From the NCBI RefSeq assembly GCF_029865925.1, contig NZ_JARXAI010000064.1:1-64000 (forward strand): a stretch of DNA of 64,000 nucleotides, given 5' to 3'. The notes beneath the pieces were generated by a model. It saw only the letters and a program-made list of their open reading frames with translations, was not told the origin of the DNA and made no database searches. How positions within the stretch are numbered: position 1 is the first letter of the stretch; every line of letters begins with the position of its first letter. A program made the position numbers and the translations under genes. The stretch is from Sphingorhabdus sp. (GTDB taxonomy: Bacteria > Pseudomonadota > Alphaproteobacteria > Sphingomonadales > Sphingomonadaceae). This document shows positions 1-9,165 of the stretch, one piece after another.

Positions 1-1128
1 AGCCATATCAGCCTTGCAAGCCGCACCAAATCGAAATGCGACGCGATCGCAGCGTCAGTCAAGGACCGCACTAACGTTGATATCGATACCTATTCACTTG
101 ATGCCGATGATGTTCCCGCGACAACTGCGCTGCTGAACCAAATCAAGCCAAGTTTGGTCGTCAACCTTGCTTTGCCTTACCAAGACCTCAACATCATGGA
201 TGCGTGTTTGGCTGCTGGCGTTCATTACATGGATACGGCGAATTACGAACCACTTGATGTCGCCAAGTTCGAATATCATTGGCAGTGGGCCTATCAGGAC
301 CGGTACAAGAATGCTGGCCTTACGGCATTGTTGGGCTCAGGTTTTGACCCCGGCGTGACCAGCGTTTTTACAACCTATCTTAAAAAACATCACTTCGACC
401 GCATCGACACGCTTGATATTCTCGACTGCAATGGCGGGGACCATGGTCAAGCCTTTGCCACAAACTTCAATCCTGAAATTAACATCCGCGAAGTTACTGC
501 CGTGGCGCGTCACTGGGAAAATGGCGCATGGGTGGAAACACCAGCGATGTCAGTGAAGCAAAGCTTCGATTTTGAAGCCGTCGGCCCGAAGAACATGTAT
601 CTGATGTATCATGAGGAAATCGAAAGCCTCAAAACGCATCTGCCAGAAATCAAGCGCATTCGGTTCTGGATGACCTTTGGCGACGCCTATATCACCCACC
701 TGAACGTACTTCAGGCGGTCGGCATGACTCGGATTGACCCAGTGATGTATGAGGGCAAAGAAATCGTCCCGCTTCAGTTTTTAAAGGCTGTGTTGCCTGA
801 ACCCGCTTCGCTTGGTCCAACCACCAAGGGAAAGACCAACATTGGCTGTATAGCCACTGGCGCTGGCAAGGATGGCAAGGACAAGACGCTCTACATTTAC
901 AATATTTGCGACCATGAAGATGCGTATGCCGAAACCGGAAACCAAGCGGTTAGCTATACCACCGGGGTACCGGCGATGATTGGCGCGGCGATGTTGGCAA
1001 CTGGCAAATGGTCTGGCGCTGGCGTGTGGAACATTGAACAGTTCGACCCCGATCCATTCATGGACATGCTCAATTTGCATGGCCTGCCTTGGCGAGTGAA
1101 GGAACTTGATGGGCCGCTGCAGTTCTAA
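1..1128 (+). CDS. Carboxynorspermidine/carboxyspermidine synthase (saccharopine dehydrogenase family), 5' truncated by window edge
   Basis: Frame 1 is open from base 1 (SHISLASRTKSKCDAIAASVKD...) into the 154..1128 ORF. Sequence includes NLALPYQDLNIMDACLAAGVHYMDTANYE and GFDPGVTSVF. Adjacent to an nspC-like gene. Confidence 0.88.
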   Translation, partial: SHISLASRTKSKCDAIAASVKDRTNVDIDTYSLDADDVPATTALLNQIKPSLVVNLALPYQDLNIMDACLAAGVHYMDTANYEPLDVAKFEYHWQWAYQDRYKNAGLTALLGSGFDPGVTSVFTTYLKKHHFDRIDTLDILDCNGGDHGQAFATNFNPEINIREVTAVARHWENGAWVETPAMSVKQSFDFEAVGPKNMYLMYHEEIESLKTHLPEIKRIRFWMTFGDAYITHLNVLQAVGMTRIDPVMYEGKEIVPLQFLKAVLPEPASLGPTTKGKTNIGCIATGAGKDGKDKTLYIYNICDHEDAYAETGNQAVSYTTGVPAMIGAAMLATGKWSGAGVWNIEQFDPDPFMDMLNLHGLPWRVKELDGPLQF

Positions 1129-2282
1129 TGGAAACCAAAGCAGGCGATCCTGGGGCTTTTGCCCATTTTGACCTTCACCGCGTGCCGTCGCCTGCCTTTG
1201 TGGTGGATGAGGCTGCGTTACGGCGGAATCTTGCCATATTGGCCGATGTCAAACAGCGGTCTGGTGCCAAGATACTGTGTGCGATGAAAGCATTTTCCAT
1301 GTGGAAAGTGGCGCCTATCATTGGCGAATATCTGGATGGCGTATGCAGCTCTGGCCTCTGGGAATCGCGTCTCGCGCGAGATTATTACAAGGGCGAAATT
1401 GCGACCTATTGTGCTGGCTATAAAGAATCTGACATGGCCGAGATCGTCAATATCTCGGATCATGTCATTTTCAACAGTCCGCATCAGCATCGGCGCTTTG
1501 CGTCGTTCCTGAATGATAGTGTGGATGTTGGCCTTCGGGTTAACCCCGAACATGCAGAAGGCGAAATACCTAAATACGACCCCTGCTCACCGGGTTCGCG
1601 GCTTGGTTTTCCTATCAGTCAATTAAAGGCCGAACATATCGAAGGCGTTTCGGGCCTTCATTTTCACAGCCTGTGCGAACAAGACTTCGAACCGCTGAAG
1701 CGCACATGGGAAGCACTGAAGCCGCATATCTCTCCTTATTTCGGGCAACTGCGCTGGCTGAACTTTGGTGGCGGCCACCATATTACGCGCGCAGATTACC
1801 AGCGCGACGAACTTATCGCATTCATCCAAGATGTACGCGCAGAAACGGGTTTGGATGTCTATCTTGAACCTGGTGAAGCGATTGCACTTGATGCAGGGAT
1901 ACTCATCGGTGAACTGCTCGATGTTTTCGAGAACGGTATTCAGGTCGGCATCACTGATATTAGTGCCACCTGCCATATGCCTGACGTGATCGAGGCGCCC
2001 TATCGCCCTGCGATGCTCAAAGAGCGCTCAGAGGGCACTCCAGTGCGTCTAGGAGGGCCATCCTGCCTAGCTGGTGACATTATAGCAGATTATGTCCTTC
2101 CCGTGCCTGCAGAGCCTGGAGCGCGCTTCGCATTTCTGGATCAAGCGCATTATTCGATGGTAAAGACGAACACCTTTAACGGAGTGCCTTTGCCCTCACT
2201 CTGGCTCTGGAATAGCGAGACAGACACGCTCGAATGCGTCCGTACGTTCGAGTGGACCGAGTTTAGGGACCGGTTGAGCTAA
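1128..2282 (+). CDS. nspC: Carboxynorspermidine decarboxylase (PLP, alanine racemase-like fold)
   Basis: VPSPAFVVDEAALRRNLAIL, AMKAFSMWKVAPII, GLHFHSLCEQ; TAATG overlap with the upstream gene. Confidence 0.88.
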   Translation: METKAGDPGAFAHFDLHRVPSPAFVVDEAALRRNLAILADVKQRSGAKILCAMKAFSMWKVAPIIGEYLDGVCSSGLWESRLARDYYKGEIATYCAGYKESDMAEIVNISDHVIFNSPHQHRRFASFLNDSVDVGLRVNPEHAEGEIPKYDPCSPGSRLGFPISQLKAEHIEGVSGLHFHSLCEQDFEPLKRTWEALKPHISPYFGQLRWLNFGGGHHITRADYQRDELIAFIQDVRAETGLDVYLEPGEAIALDAGILIGELLDVFENGIQVGITDISATCHMPDVIEAPYRPAMLKERSEGTPVRLGGPSCLAGDIIADYVLPVPAEPGARFAFLDQAHYSMVKTNTFNGVPLPSLWLWNSETDTLECVRTFEWTEFRDRLS

Positions 2283-2334
2283 AACCCGAACGAATCACTT
2301 TACAACCCATCAGTTTTTGATAATGCGCTCGTCC

Positions 2335-2387
2335 GCTGCCCCAGGGGGACTTCCAATAACCGCAAGGCAGCCTTGTTGTTTTTTATT
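2335..2387 (+). promoter_or_regulatory. Attenuator-like hairpin in the leader of the decarboxylase gene
   Basis: GCTGCC (2335-2340) and GGCAGC (2366-2371) inverted repeat followed by TTGTTGTTTTTTATT, upstream of the probable TTG start at 2409. Confidence 0.4.
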
Positions 2388-2408
2388 ATCTTTTGGGGGT
2401 CCCTTGAA

Positions 2409-3614
2409 TTGTACGAGAACACTGACGCACTTGCTGTAGTCCGCGCGCTTCGCCCGGACGAACCAATCACGCTAATCCGCCCGCACGCCGCTACGCGCGC
2501 TGCCCGTTTCTTCGTTGAGAAGTTTCAGGGCAAGTCGCTTTATGCCGTAAAAGCTAATCCATCGCCTGCACTGCTTGAGACCCTTTGGGAAGCTGGCATC
2601 ACGCATTATGACGTTGCATCCTTGGGCGAAGTCCGGCTGGTTCACAAATTCCTTCCCGATGCGAAGCTTTGCTTTATGCACCCGGTCAAAAGCGAGCGCG
2701 CCATCGCGCAAGCCTATCACAATCATAATGTCCGCACATTCAGCCTCGACAGTCATGACGAGCTGGAAAAGATCGTTAGCGCCACCAATGGCGCGACAGA
2801 TCTTGAATTGTGCGTGCGGATTCGGGTTTCTTCCGACCACGCAAAGTTGAGCCTTGCCTCAAAGTTCGGTGCTGATCCGTCTGAGGTTGCAGACTTGCTG
2901 GTTGCCACGCGTCAAGTCGCAGACAGCCTTGGTATCTGCTTTCACGTGGGTAGCCAAGCCATGGCAGCAACTGCTTATGCAGAGGCTATGGAGCATGTCC
3001 GCGCCGCAATCGTCGAGGCATCCGTTACCGTTGATATCGTTGACATCGGCGGTGGTTTTCCGTCCGTCTATCCCGGAATGGAGCCGCCGGCGCTTGATGG
3101 CTATTTCGACGTCATTCACAACTGTTTTGAAGACCTGCCAATCAGCTACTCCGCGGAGCTTTGGTGCGAACCGGGCCGTGCATTATGCGCTGAATATGCG
3201 TCGTTATTAGTGAAGGTTGAGAAGCGTCGCGGAAACGAATTATTCATCAACGACGGCGCTTATGGTTCGCTGTTTGACGCTGCACATATCGGCTGGCGCT
3301 TCCCTGTGGCCCTTCAGCGGTCCGAGACCTCAATTGGTACCCAGATGGCCGAATTCAGCTTCTACGGGCCTACCTGCGACGATATGGACCATATGGCAGG
3401 CCCTTTTATCCTGCCTGATGATGTGCAAGCTGGTGATTATATTGAAGTTGGCATGATCGGCGCGTATGGCTGCGCGATGCGTACCGAGTTCAACGGCTTT
3501 GGTGAAACCGAAACGCTTGTCGTTGAGGATCAGCCGATGGCCACTCTCTATGGTTGGGCGCCGGCCAATGACGCAGGTGTCGGCGCAAAGCGCTCACAAA
3601 GCTCAAAAATCTAA
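2409..3614 (+). CDS. Type III PLP-dependent decarboxylase (ornithine/lysine decarboxylase)
   Basis: TLIRPHAATRAARFFVEKFQGKSLYAVKANPSPALLETLW, FHVGSQ, DIGGGFPSVYPG, EPGRALCAE. The start is probably TTG at 2409 rather than the ORF-track start at 2373, because conserved sequence begins at YENTDALAVVRALRPDEP. Confidence 0.85.
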   Translation: MYENTDALAVVRALRPDEPITLIRPHAATRAARFFVEKFQGKSLYAVKANPSPALLETLWEAGITHYDVASLGEVRLVHKFLPDAKLCFMHPVKSERAIAQAYHNHNVRTFSLDSHDELEKIVSATNGATDLELCVRIRVSSDHAKLSLASKFGADPSEVADLLVATRQVADSLGICFHVGSQAMAATAYAEAMEHVRAAIVEASVTVDIVDIGGGFPSVYPGMEPPALDGYFDVIHNCFEDLPISYSAELWCEPGRALCAEYASLLVKVEKRRGNELFINDGAYGSLFDAAHIGWRFPVALQRSETSIGTQMAEFSFYGPTCDDMDHMAGPFILPDDVQAGDYIEVGMIGAYGCAMRTEFNGFGETETLVVEDQPMATLYGWAPANDAGVGAKRSQSSKI

Positions 3615-3645
3615 GTTACATTGACAATTTATCTAAGGTGCACCA

Positions 3646-3678
3646 CCCTCCCCATCTGAAAAGACGGGGAGGGTTTTT
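3646..3678 (+). terminator. Rho-independent terminator of the decarboxylase gene
   Basis: CCCTCCCC (3646-3653) / GGGGAGGG (3666-3673) perfect 8-bp stem followed by TTTTT. Confidence 0.85.
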
Positions 3679-3680
3679 AT

Positions 3681-4109
3681 ATGAATACGCCTATTTTGGC
3701 GCCAGCGGCCGCGTTGGTGGTCTGGTCAATCATAATGTTGTTCTGGATGGCGGGAACACGCCTTCCTGCCATGTCAAAGATTGGGATGGATCTAAAACAA
3801 GCTGCGCCGGGTGGGCGAGGCCAAGACATTGACCCAAATGTGCCGCCATCAGTGGCATGGAAGTCCCACAATTACGCGCATCTTATGGAACAGCCGACAA
3901 TATTCTACGCCACCATTATGATATTGGCGCTTTCAGGTGGAGCGACGGACCTGTCGATAGCGTTGGCATGGGGCTACACCGTTCTACGTGTCATTCACAG
4001 CATCTGGCAGGCAACGGTTAACACCGTCAGCATCCGCTTCATGTTCTTTTTATTATCAACACTTTGCTTAACGATCCTGGCAATACAGGCTTTGATCGTA
4101 ACTATTTAA
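3681..4109 (+). CDS. MAPEG family membrane protein
   Basis: Small multi-TM protein; TRLPAMSKIGMDLKQA, NYAHLMEQPTIFYATIM, VLRVIHSIWQAT. Confidence 0.8.
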   Translation: MNTPILAPAAALVVWSIIMLFWMAGTRLPAMSKIGMDLKQAAPGGRGQDIDPNVPPSVAWKSHNYAHLMEQPTIFYATIMILALSGGATDLSIALAWGYTVLRVIHSIWQATVNTVSIRFMFFLLSTLCLTILAIQALIVTI

Positions 4110-4120
4110 GGGGGAGTAAT

Positions 4121-4564
4121 ATGGAAAGTAGTATTTTAGGACCAGTCGTCGCGCTTGCGGCATGGACCATGATTATCTGGATATGGATGTATGCCACGCG
4201 CATACCTGCCATGAACCGCGCCGGGATTGACGGAACGAAAATTGTTGGTTCCTCGAGCGGAGCCTTGCGCGATGCTCTTATAGCTAAAGGCGAAGAAAAA
4301 GCTTCGTGGGTTGCTGATAATTACAATCACTTACATGAAGCACCTACGGTGTTTTATGCGATATGTGTGACACTTGCCATGGTTGGTCAGGGCGACAATC
4401 TGAATGCAACCATTGCGTGGGTTTATGTCGGTCTACGTGTGGCGCACAGCCTCGTTCAAATCTTGTCTAACCGCGTTGTTATCCGCTTTGCACTGTTTGC
4501 ATTGTCATCATTGGCGCTCATAATGCTCGTAGTGCATGCCGTAATGGCGGTGCTTTTGCACTAA
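4121..4564 (+). CDS. MAPEG family membrane protein (paralogue of previous gene)
   Basis: ATG at 4121 after AAGGGGGAG; NYNHLHEAPTVFYAICVTLA, GLRVAHSLVQ. Confidence 0.8.
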   Translation: MESSILGPVVALAAWTMIIWIWMYATRIPAMNRAGIDGTKIVGSSSGALRDALIAKGEEKASWVADNYNHLHEAPTVFYAICVTLAMVGQGDNLNATIAWVYVGLRVAHSLVQILSNRVVIRFALFALSSLALIMLVVHAVMAVLLH

Positions 4565-5760
4565 CGGCTGAAATGGCCAACCAGCTCGATATGGGTTGAC
4601 CAGCGGAATTGACCTACGGGCCATATCCGCTGCAACCTGTATCCAGCGGCCACCAACGTTTTGGCGTCGCGCGCAAAGCTCGCTGGATTACAACTGACAT
4701 ATGCAATATTTGCCACGTTAGACGCTGCCAGTTGTGCCACCTGCTCCTTTGCACCCGCACGTGGCGGATCCAGTATCACAGTTTGAAACTTATTAAGTTC
4801 CTCAGGCGTAAGGGGGCGCCTGAACAGGTCCCGATGTTCGGCAAATATCATCCTGCCGCTGCGCCCGGCAGCAGCCTTTAAAGCTAGGCTGGCTTGAAGG
4901 TCTGCCTCACCAGCATAAATTTTTCGACCTGCACCCATCGACAGCGCAAAAGTTCCTGACCCAGCAAAAAGGTCTGCTATAATAGTGTCGCTGCCAACGA
5001 TTTGTTTTACCGCGTTCACCAACGCGGCCTCTCCATCGACTGTGGCCTGAAGGAAGCCATAAGGTTGATAACCGACAGCTACTCCCCCCAATGTAACCGT
5101 GACAGGTTCGGGTTCGTAAAACGGAACAGGGCCATAACCTTCATCAAGCGACAACCGCGCCAGATTGTGGGTTTTGGCGAAGTCTGACAGCAGTTCGTGC
5201 GTGTCGAGATCATTCGCGATCCAGTTCTCAATGAGAACATCAACGCCCTGGTCCACCATCGCCAATTTAATCTGCACCTGACGCGCACGGTTTAGCCGTG
5301 GCTCAAGCAATGTTCGCATTGGCGCAAGCAACGCAAACAACTCTGACGCCATGACGTCACATTGCCTTACATCAATGATACGGTGGCTTTTTTCGGTACT
5401 GAAGCCCAGCTGAAATTGCTTGCCTGCCCAAGCTGAGCGGACCGCAATGCGACGGCGAGTCTTTGGCGGTGATAGATGAACAGGCATCACCTCGCCGATC
5501 TCGACCTGCTGCGTGGCAAGGGTATGCGTCACGCGCTCTGCAATAAACAGGTGCTGGCTGTCTTCGTCTAGATGCTGCAACTGACAACCACCGCACAATG
5601 GAAAGTGCTGACATGGCGGCGGCAGGTGGTGCGGGCCGTGTATCAAACCACCCGACGGTTCAACAATGTCGCCTGGTGCTGCCAAAGCCACATAACGGCC
5701 ATTTGCAGTGACGCCATCACCGCGTGCCGCCACTCTGATAATCTCTTCCGTCATTTCCAT
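4561..5760 (-). CDS. Class I SAM-dependent 23S rRNA m5U methyltransferase (RlmC/RlmD/TrmA family)
   Basis: CQHFPLCGGCQLQHL cysteine cluster, LFAGSGTFAL, ILDPPRAGAKEQ, IAYVSCNPASFARD. Confidence 0.88.
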   Translation of the reverse strand: MEMTEEIIRVAARGDGVTANGRYVALAAPGDIVEPSGGLIHGPHHLPPPCQHFPLCGGCQLQHLDEDSQHLFIAERVTHTLATQQVEIGEVMPVHLSPPKTRRRIAVRSAWAGKQFQLGFSTEKSHRIIDVRQCDVMASELFALLAPMRTLLEPRLNRARQVQIKLAMVDQGVDVLIENWIANDLDTHELLSDFAKTHNLARLSLDEGYGPVPFYEPEPVTVTLGGVAVGYQPYGFLQATVDGEAALVNAVKQIVGSDTIIADLFAGSGTFALSMGAGRKIYAGEADLQASLALKAAAGRSGRMIFAEHRDLFRRPLTPEELNKFQTVILDPPRAGAKEQVAQLAASNVANIAYVSCNPASFARDAKTLVAAGYRLQRIWPVGQFRWSTHIELVGHFSR

Positions 5761-5801
5761 ACCGCCCCATGCCCGTGAAGGGGCGCGCAATCAACTGGCG
5801 A

Positions 5802-7523
5802 TTAAATATCAGCAAAAACGTGAGTTTCCTTGGCACCACCCGGATGCGTCACTGCGCCTTTATAGGCCGGCCCAACATTCTGCGCATAACGCCAAATGGC
5901 ACCAGACTGATAATCAGTTTCGCGCGGTTTCCAGCTTTTCCTCCTATTTTCAAGTATGTCAGAGTCAACATTCAGATCAATTACACCTGTTTCAGCGTCG
6001 ATCATTATCTCGTCGCCATCTTCGATCAATGCAATCGGGCCGCACAATGCTGCTTCAGGCCCAACATGACCAATGCAGAACCCCCGCGTTGCACCGGAGA
6101 AACGGCCATCGGTGATGAGCGCAACTTTCTCTCCCATGCCCTGCCCGTATAATGCAGCTGTCGTAGACAGCATCTCGCGCATGCCGGGGCCGCCCCTTGG
6201 CCCTTCATAACGGATCACAATAACTGAACCCTCGCGGATTTGCCTTGCTTCGACGGCGGCAAAGCAATCCTCCTCACAATCGAACACTTGGGCTGGCCCC
6301 GTGAACGTAAGCCGGTCCATGCCAGCAACCTTCACAATCGCGCCATCGGGGGCAAGCGATCCGCGCAACCCTACAACGCCGCCTGTGGGCGTTATTGGCG
6401 CTGTCGCTGGATAAATGACCTTCTGATCGGGGTTCCACGTAATTTCTTCAATATTCTCGCCAAGCGTTTTACCCGTGACGGTCATGCAGTCCCCAAACAA
6501 AAGGCCTTCGCCCAACAAGGACTTCATCAGCATATACACGCCGCCGGCGTCATACATGTCGCGCGCAACGAATTGCCCGCCGGGCTGAAGGTCGGCCATA
6601 TAAGGTGTTGTTTTGAATGCCTCCGCCACATCGAACAGGTCAAAGTCTATCCCTGCCTCATGCGCCATGGCGGGCAAATGCAGTGCACCATTGGTCGATC
6701 CACCCGTTGCCGCAACAATTCTTGCTGCATTTACAAAGGCTTCTCGCGTACAGATATCACGGGGTCTAATATTGCGCGCGAGCAATTCCATCACTTGAAA
6801 GCCTGCCGCATGCGCAATCTGGTCACGCGTGGAGTACGGCGCGGGTGCCATATTGCTGTTGGGTAACGAAAGGCCTATCGCTTCGCCAACGCACGCCATA
6901 GTATTCGCAGTATATTGCCCGCCACACGCGCCATGGCCCGGACAGGCCACACGCTCAAGTTCTTCAAGTTCCGACAAAGGACAGGCGCCTGCCGCATATT
7001 TTCCAACAATTTCGAACACGTCTTTGACGGTCACGTCCTTATTGTTGTGACGACCCGGCAAGATAGACCCGCCATACACGAATATGGATGGCACGTTCAG
7101 ACGCAACATCGCCATCATTATACCGGGTAAGGACTTGTCGCAGCCCGCAAAGCCTACAAGCGCGTCGTAACAATGCCCACGTACGGACAGCTCAACCGAA
7201 TCTGCGATGACTTCACGGCTGACAAGGGAGGACTTCATCCCTTGATGGCCCATGGCGATACCATCAGTCACGGTTATCGTATTAAAACGTCGGGGCATGC
7301 CGCCGCCCTGTTCTACACCCAAACGCGCTATGTCTGCTTGGGCATCAAGCGTCGTGTTGCACGGAGCACTGTCATTACCAGCAGATACCACACCGACAAA
7401 TGGCCGCGCAATTTCCTCGGCAGTTAACCCCATTGCGTAATAATAACTGCGATGTGGCGCGCGCTCTGGTCCTACGGACACATGACGGCTTGGCAATTTG
7501 GACTTATCGAACTGGTTGGACAT
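5802..7523 (-). CDS. ilvD: Dihydroxy-acid dehydratase
   Basis: [85 protein letters not shown]. Confidence 0.97.
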   Translation of the reverse strand: MSNQFDKSKLPSRHVSVGPERAPHRSYYYAMGLTAEEIARPFVGVVSAGNDSAPCNTTLDAQADIARLGVEQGGGMPRRFNTITVTDGIAMGHQGMKSSLVSREVIADSVELSVRGHCYDALVGFAGCDKSLPGIMMAMLRLNVPSIFVYGGSILPGRHNNKDVTVKDVFEIVGKYAAGACPLSELEELERVACPGHGACGGQYTANTMACVGEAIGLSLPNSNMAPAPYSTRDQIAHAAGFQVMELLARNIRPRDICTREAFVNAARIVAATGGSTNGALHLPAMAHEAGIDFDLFDVAEAFKTTPYMADLQPGGQFVARDMYDAGGVYMLMKSLLGEGLLFGDCMTVTGKTLGENIEEITWNPDQKVIYPATAPITPTGGVVGLRGSLAPDGAIVKVAGMDRLTFTGPAQVFDCEEDCFAAVEARQIREGSVIVIRYEGPRGGPGMREMLSTTAALYGQGMGEKVALITDGRFSGATRGFCIGHVGPEAALCGPIALIEDGDEIMIDAETGVIDLNVDSDILENRRKSWKPRETDYQSGAIWRYAQNVGPAYKGAVTHPGGAKETHVFADI

Positions 7524-7568
7524 CTTACACTCCGTTTCAAGCCTGCGCTTTAAACGTTTTTGTGCTGA

Positions 7569-8297
7569 TTAGCCAAGTCGTTCCGACACAAAATGGCACA
7601 TATCTGACAATATGCGTGCAAATCTTGCTTGGCCTGAAGGCGTGCAGGCCAAATCTTGCCGCATCTCAATGCCGATATACGGTATTTCATTGGCCTCCGC
7701 ATGGCGGTTCATCGTCGCGTTCAGAAGCTTGCCCGAATAAGGCAATTGGTCACCTACAAGATATCCTGCGTTTTCAAGGAATGGAATGGCAAGCTTAGAC
7801 GCCGCCTCCTGTTCATTATACAACACGCCGACTTCCCAAGGCCGAGGCTCATTGGGTTTGCTTTCTAAGGCTGGTGTAAAGCTGTGCAGTGACAATATCA
7901 GTGCTGGGCGATGTTGAGACAGCAAGTCCTTCAGATGGTCGTGGTAGGGCCTGTGGAAGCGCATCAGCCTTGCTTCCCGCTCATCTGGCGCGACGTCATT
8001 GCCGAGGATGACGACACCATCACTCGAACGCGGCATCACAGCAGGATCGAGTTCGTCACGGTTCAAGTCGACAACGAGTCGAGAATACCCCCCCAAATAG
8101 GCCGCAAAGCTCATATGTTGCGTTATCAAATGCGCAACAGGGGCAACGCCGATATCCCAGGCAATGTGGGTGTCGAGAACCAGTCGATCAATGCCAAGCA
8201 CAATATCGTCAGGAACATCATTTGACCCGTGATCACCGATGATGAGGAAGCCACCTTTGCGCGGTGTCCCTAGTATCTCAAACAGCAGGTCCTTCAT
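7569..8297 (-). CDS. N-formylglutamate amidohydrolase family protein
   Basis: GFLIIGDHGSNDVPDD, HIAWDIGVAPV, LVVDLNRDE, HSFTPALE. ATG at 8297 overlaps the ispE stop (TGATG). Confidence 0.85.
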   Translation of the reverse strand: MKDLLFEILGTPRKGGFLIIGDHGSNDVPDDIVLGIDRLVLDTHIAWDIGVAPVAHLITQHMSFAAYLGGYSRLVVDLNRDELDPAVMPRSSDGVVILGNDVAPDEREARLMRFHRPYHDHLKDLLSQHRPALILSLHSFTPALESKPNEPRPWEVGVLYNEQEAASKLAIPFLENAGYLVGDQLPYSGKLLNATMNRHAEANEIPYIGIEMRQDLACTPSGQARFARILSDMCHFVSERLG

Positions 8298-9121
8298 CGC
8301 AGCACACTGGCCATAGACCACCAATGTGGGTTAAGTGTTGTTCTTGCCGTTTGTAATGACGCCGTATCGTCAAACAACGCAAAGCATGTCGCTCCAGACC
8401 CGGACATGCGCACGATGGCTGGATTAGCGGAAGAAAGACGTTTCAATATATCCGATATAACGGGACAAATCGCCGCTGCCAAAGGCTCGAGGTCGTTTCG
8501 GCTCACACGCGCTGTGTCCCACATGTCGCCTCGGCCAACTTCGCCACCATCAACACCAGCCCATGCCTTGAATATAGCTGCCGTCGAAACCGACTGAAGC
8601 GGGTTAACCAACAGCAAATACCTTGCTGTGATGCTGCTATCGTCCAAAAACACAAGGTCAGTACCGGTACCACTGCCAAAGCATGCACGGCTGAACACGC
8701 AAGCAGGGATGTCTGCACCCAAAGGTGCAAGAATGTCCGCCAGTTCCTGTTCGGAGGCACCCATGCCCCACAGCCGGTTGAGAAGCCGCGCTGTGGCCGC
8801 GGCGTCTGCGGAACCACCACCAATGCCCGAAGCAATCGGCAGTTGCTTATCAAGCCGGATAGCAGCGCCTTGCGATACTCCAAAATGCGACTTTAACAAT
8901 GCAGCTACCTGAAGCACCAGATTGGTCTCATCTGCAGCGAGACCACTCCCGAATGGCCCGTCTATTTCAAGGCTTAATGCGTCTGAAACATGCGCATGTA
9001 AAACGTCGCCACCTTGCGCAAAAGCAAACAATGTCTCTATATCATGATAGCCATCTGCCCGTCGCCGCCGAACATGCAGGGCAAGATTGATCTTTGCGAA
9101 GGCAACTTCAGAATGATCCAC
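8294..9121 (-). CDS. ispE: 4-diphosphocytidyl-2-C-methyl-D-erythritol kinase
   Basis: AFAKINLALHVRRRRADGYHDIETLFAF, LPIASGIGGGSADAAATARLL, MSGSGATCFALF. Confidence 0.95.
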   Translation of the reverse strand: MDHSEVAFAKINLALHVRRRRADGYHDIETLFAFAQGGDVLHAHVSDALSLEIDGPFGSGLAADETNLVLQVAALLKSHFGVSQGAAIRLDKQLPIASGIGGGSADAAATARLLNRLWGMGASEQELADILAPLGADIPACVFSRACFGSGTGTDLVFLDDSSITARYLLLVNPLQSVSTAAIFKAWAGVDGGEVGRGDMWDTARVSRNDLEPLAAAICPVISDILKRLSSANPAIVRMSGSGATCFALFDDTASLQTARTTLNPHWWSMASVLR

Positions 9122-9165
9122 AAAACGCCTTTAAACCCCGGCCAACAGCCCAAGCGCTACCCCAA

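Noticed and set aside
6240-6866. 208-aa + strand ORF
   Set aside because: Antisense to ilvD; composition is a mirror of conserved coding sequence and shows no family motifs.
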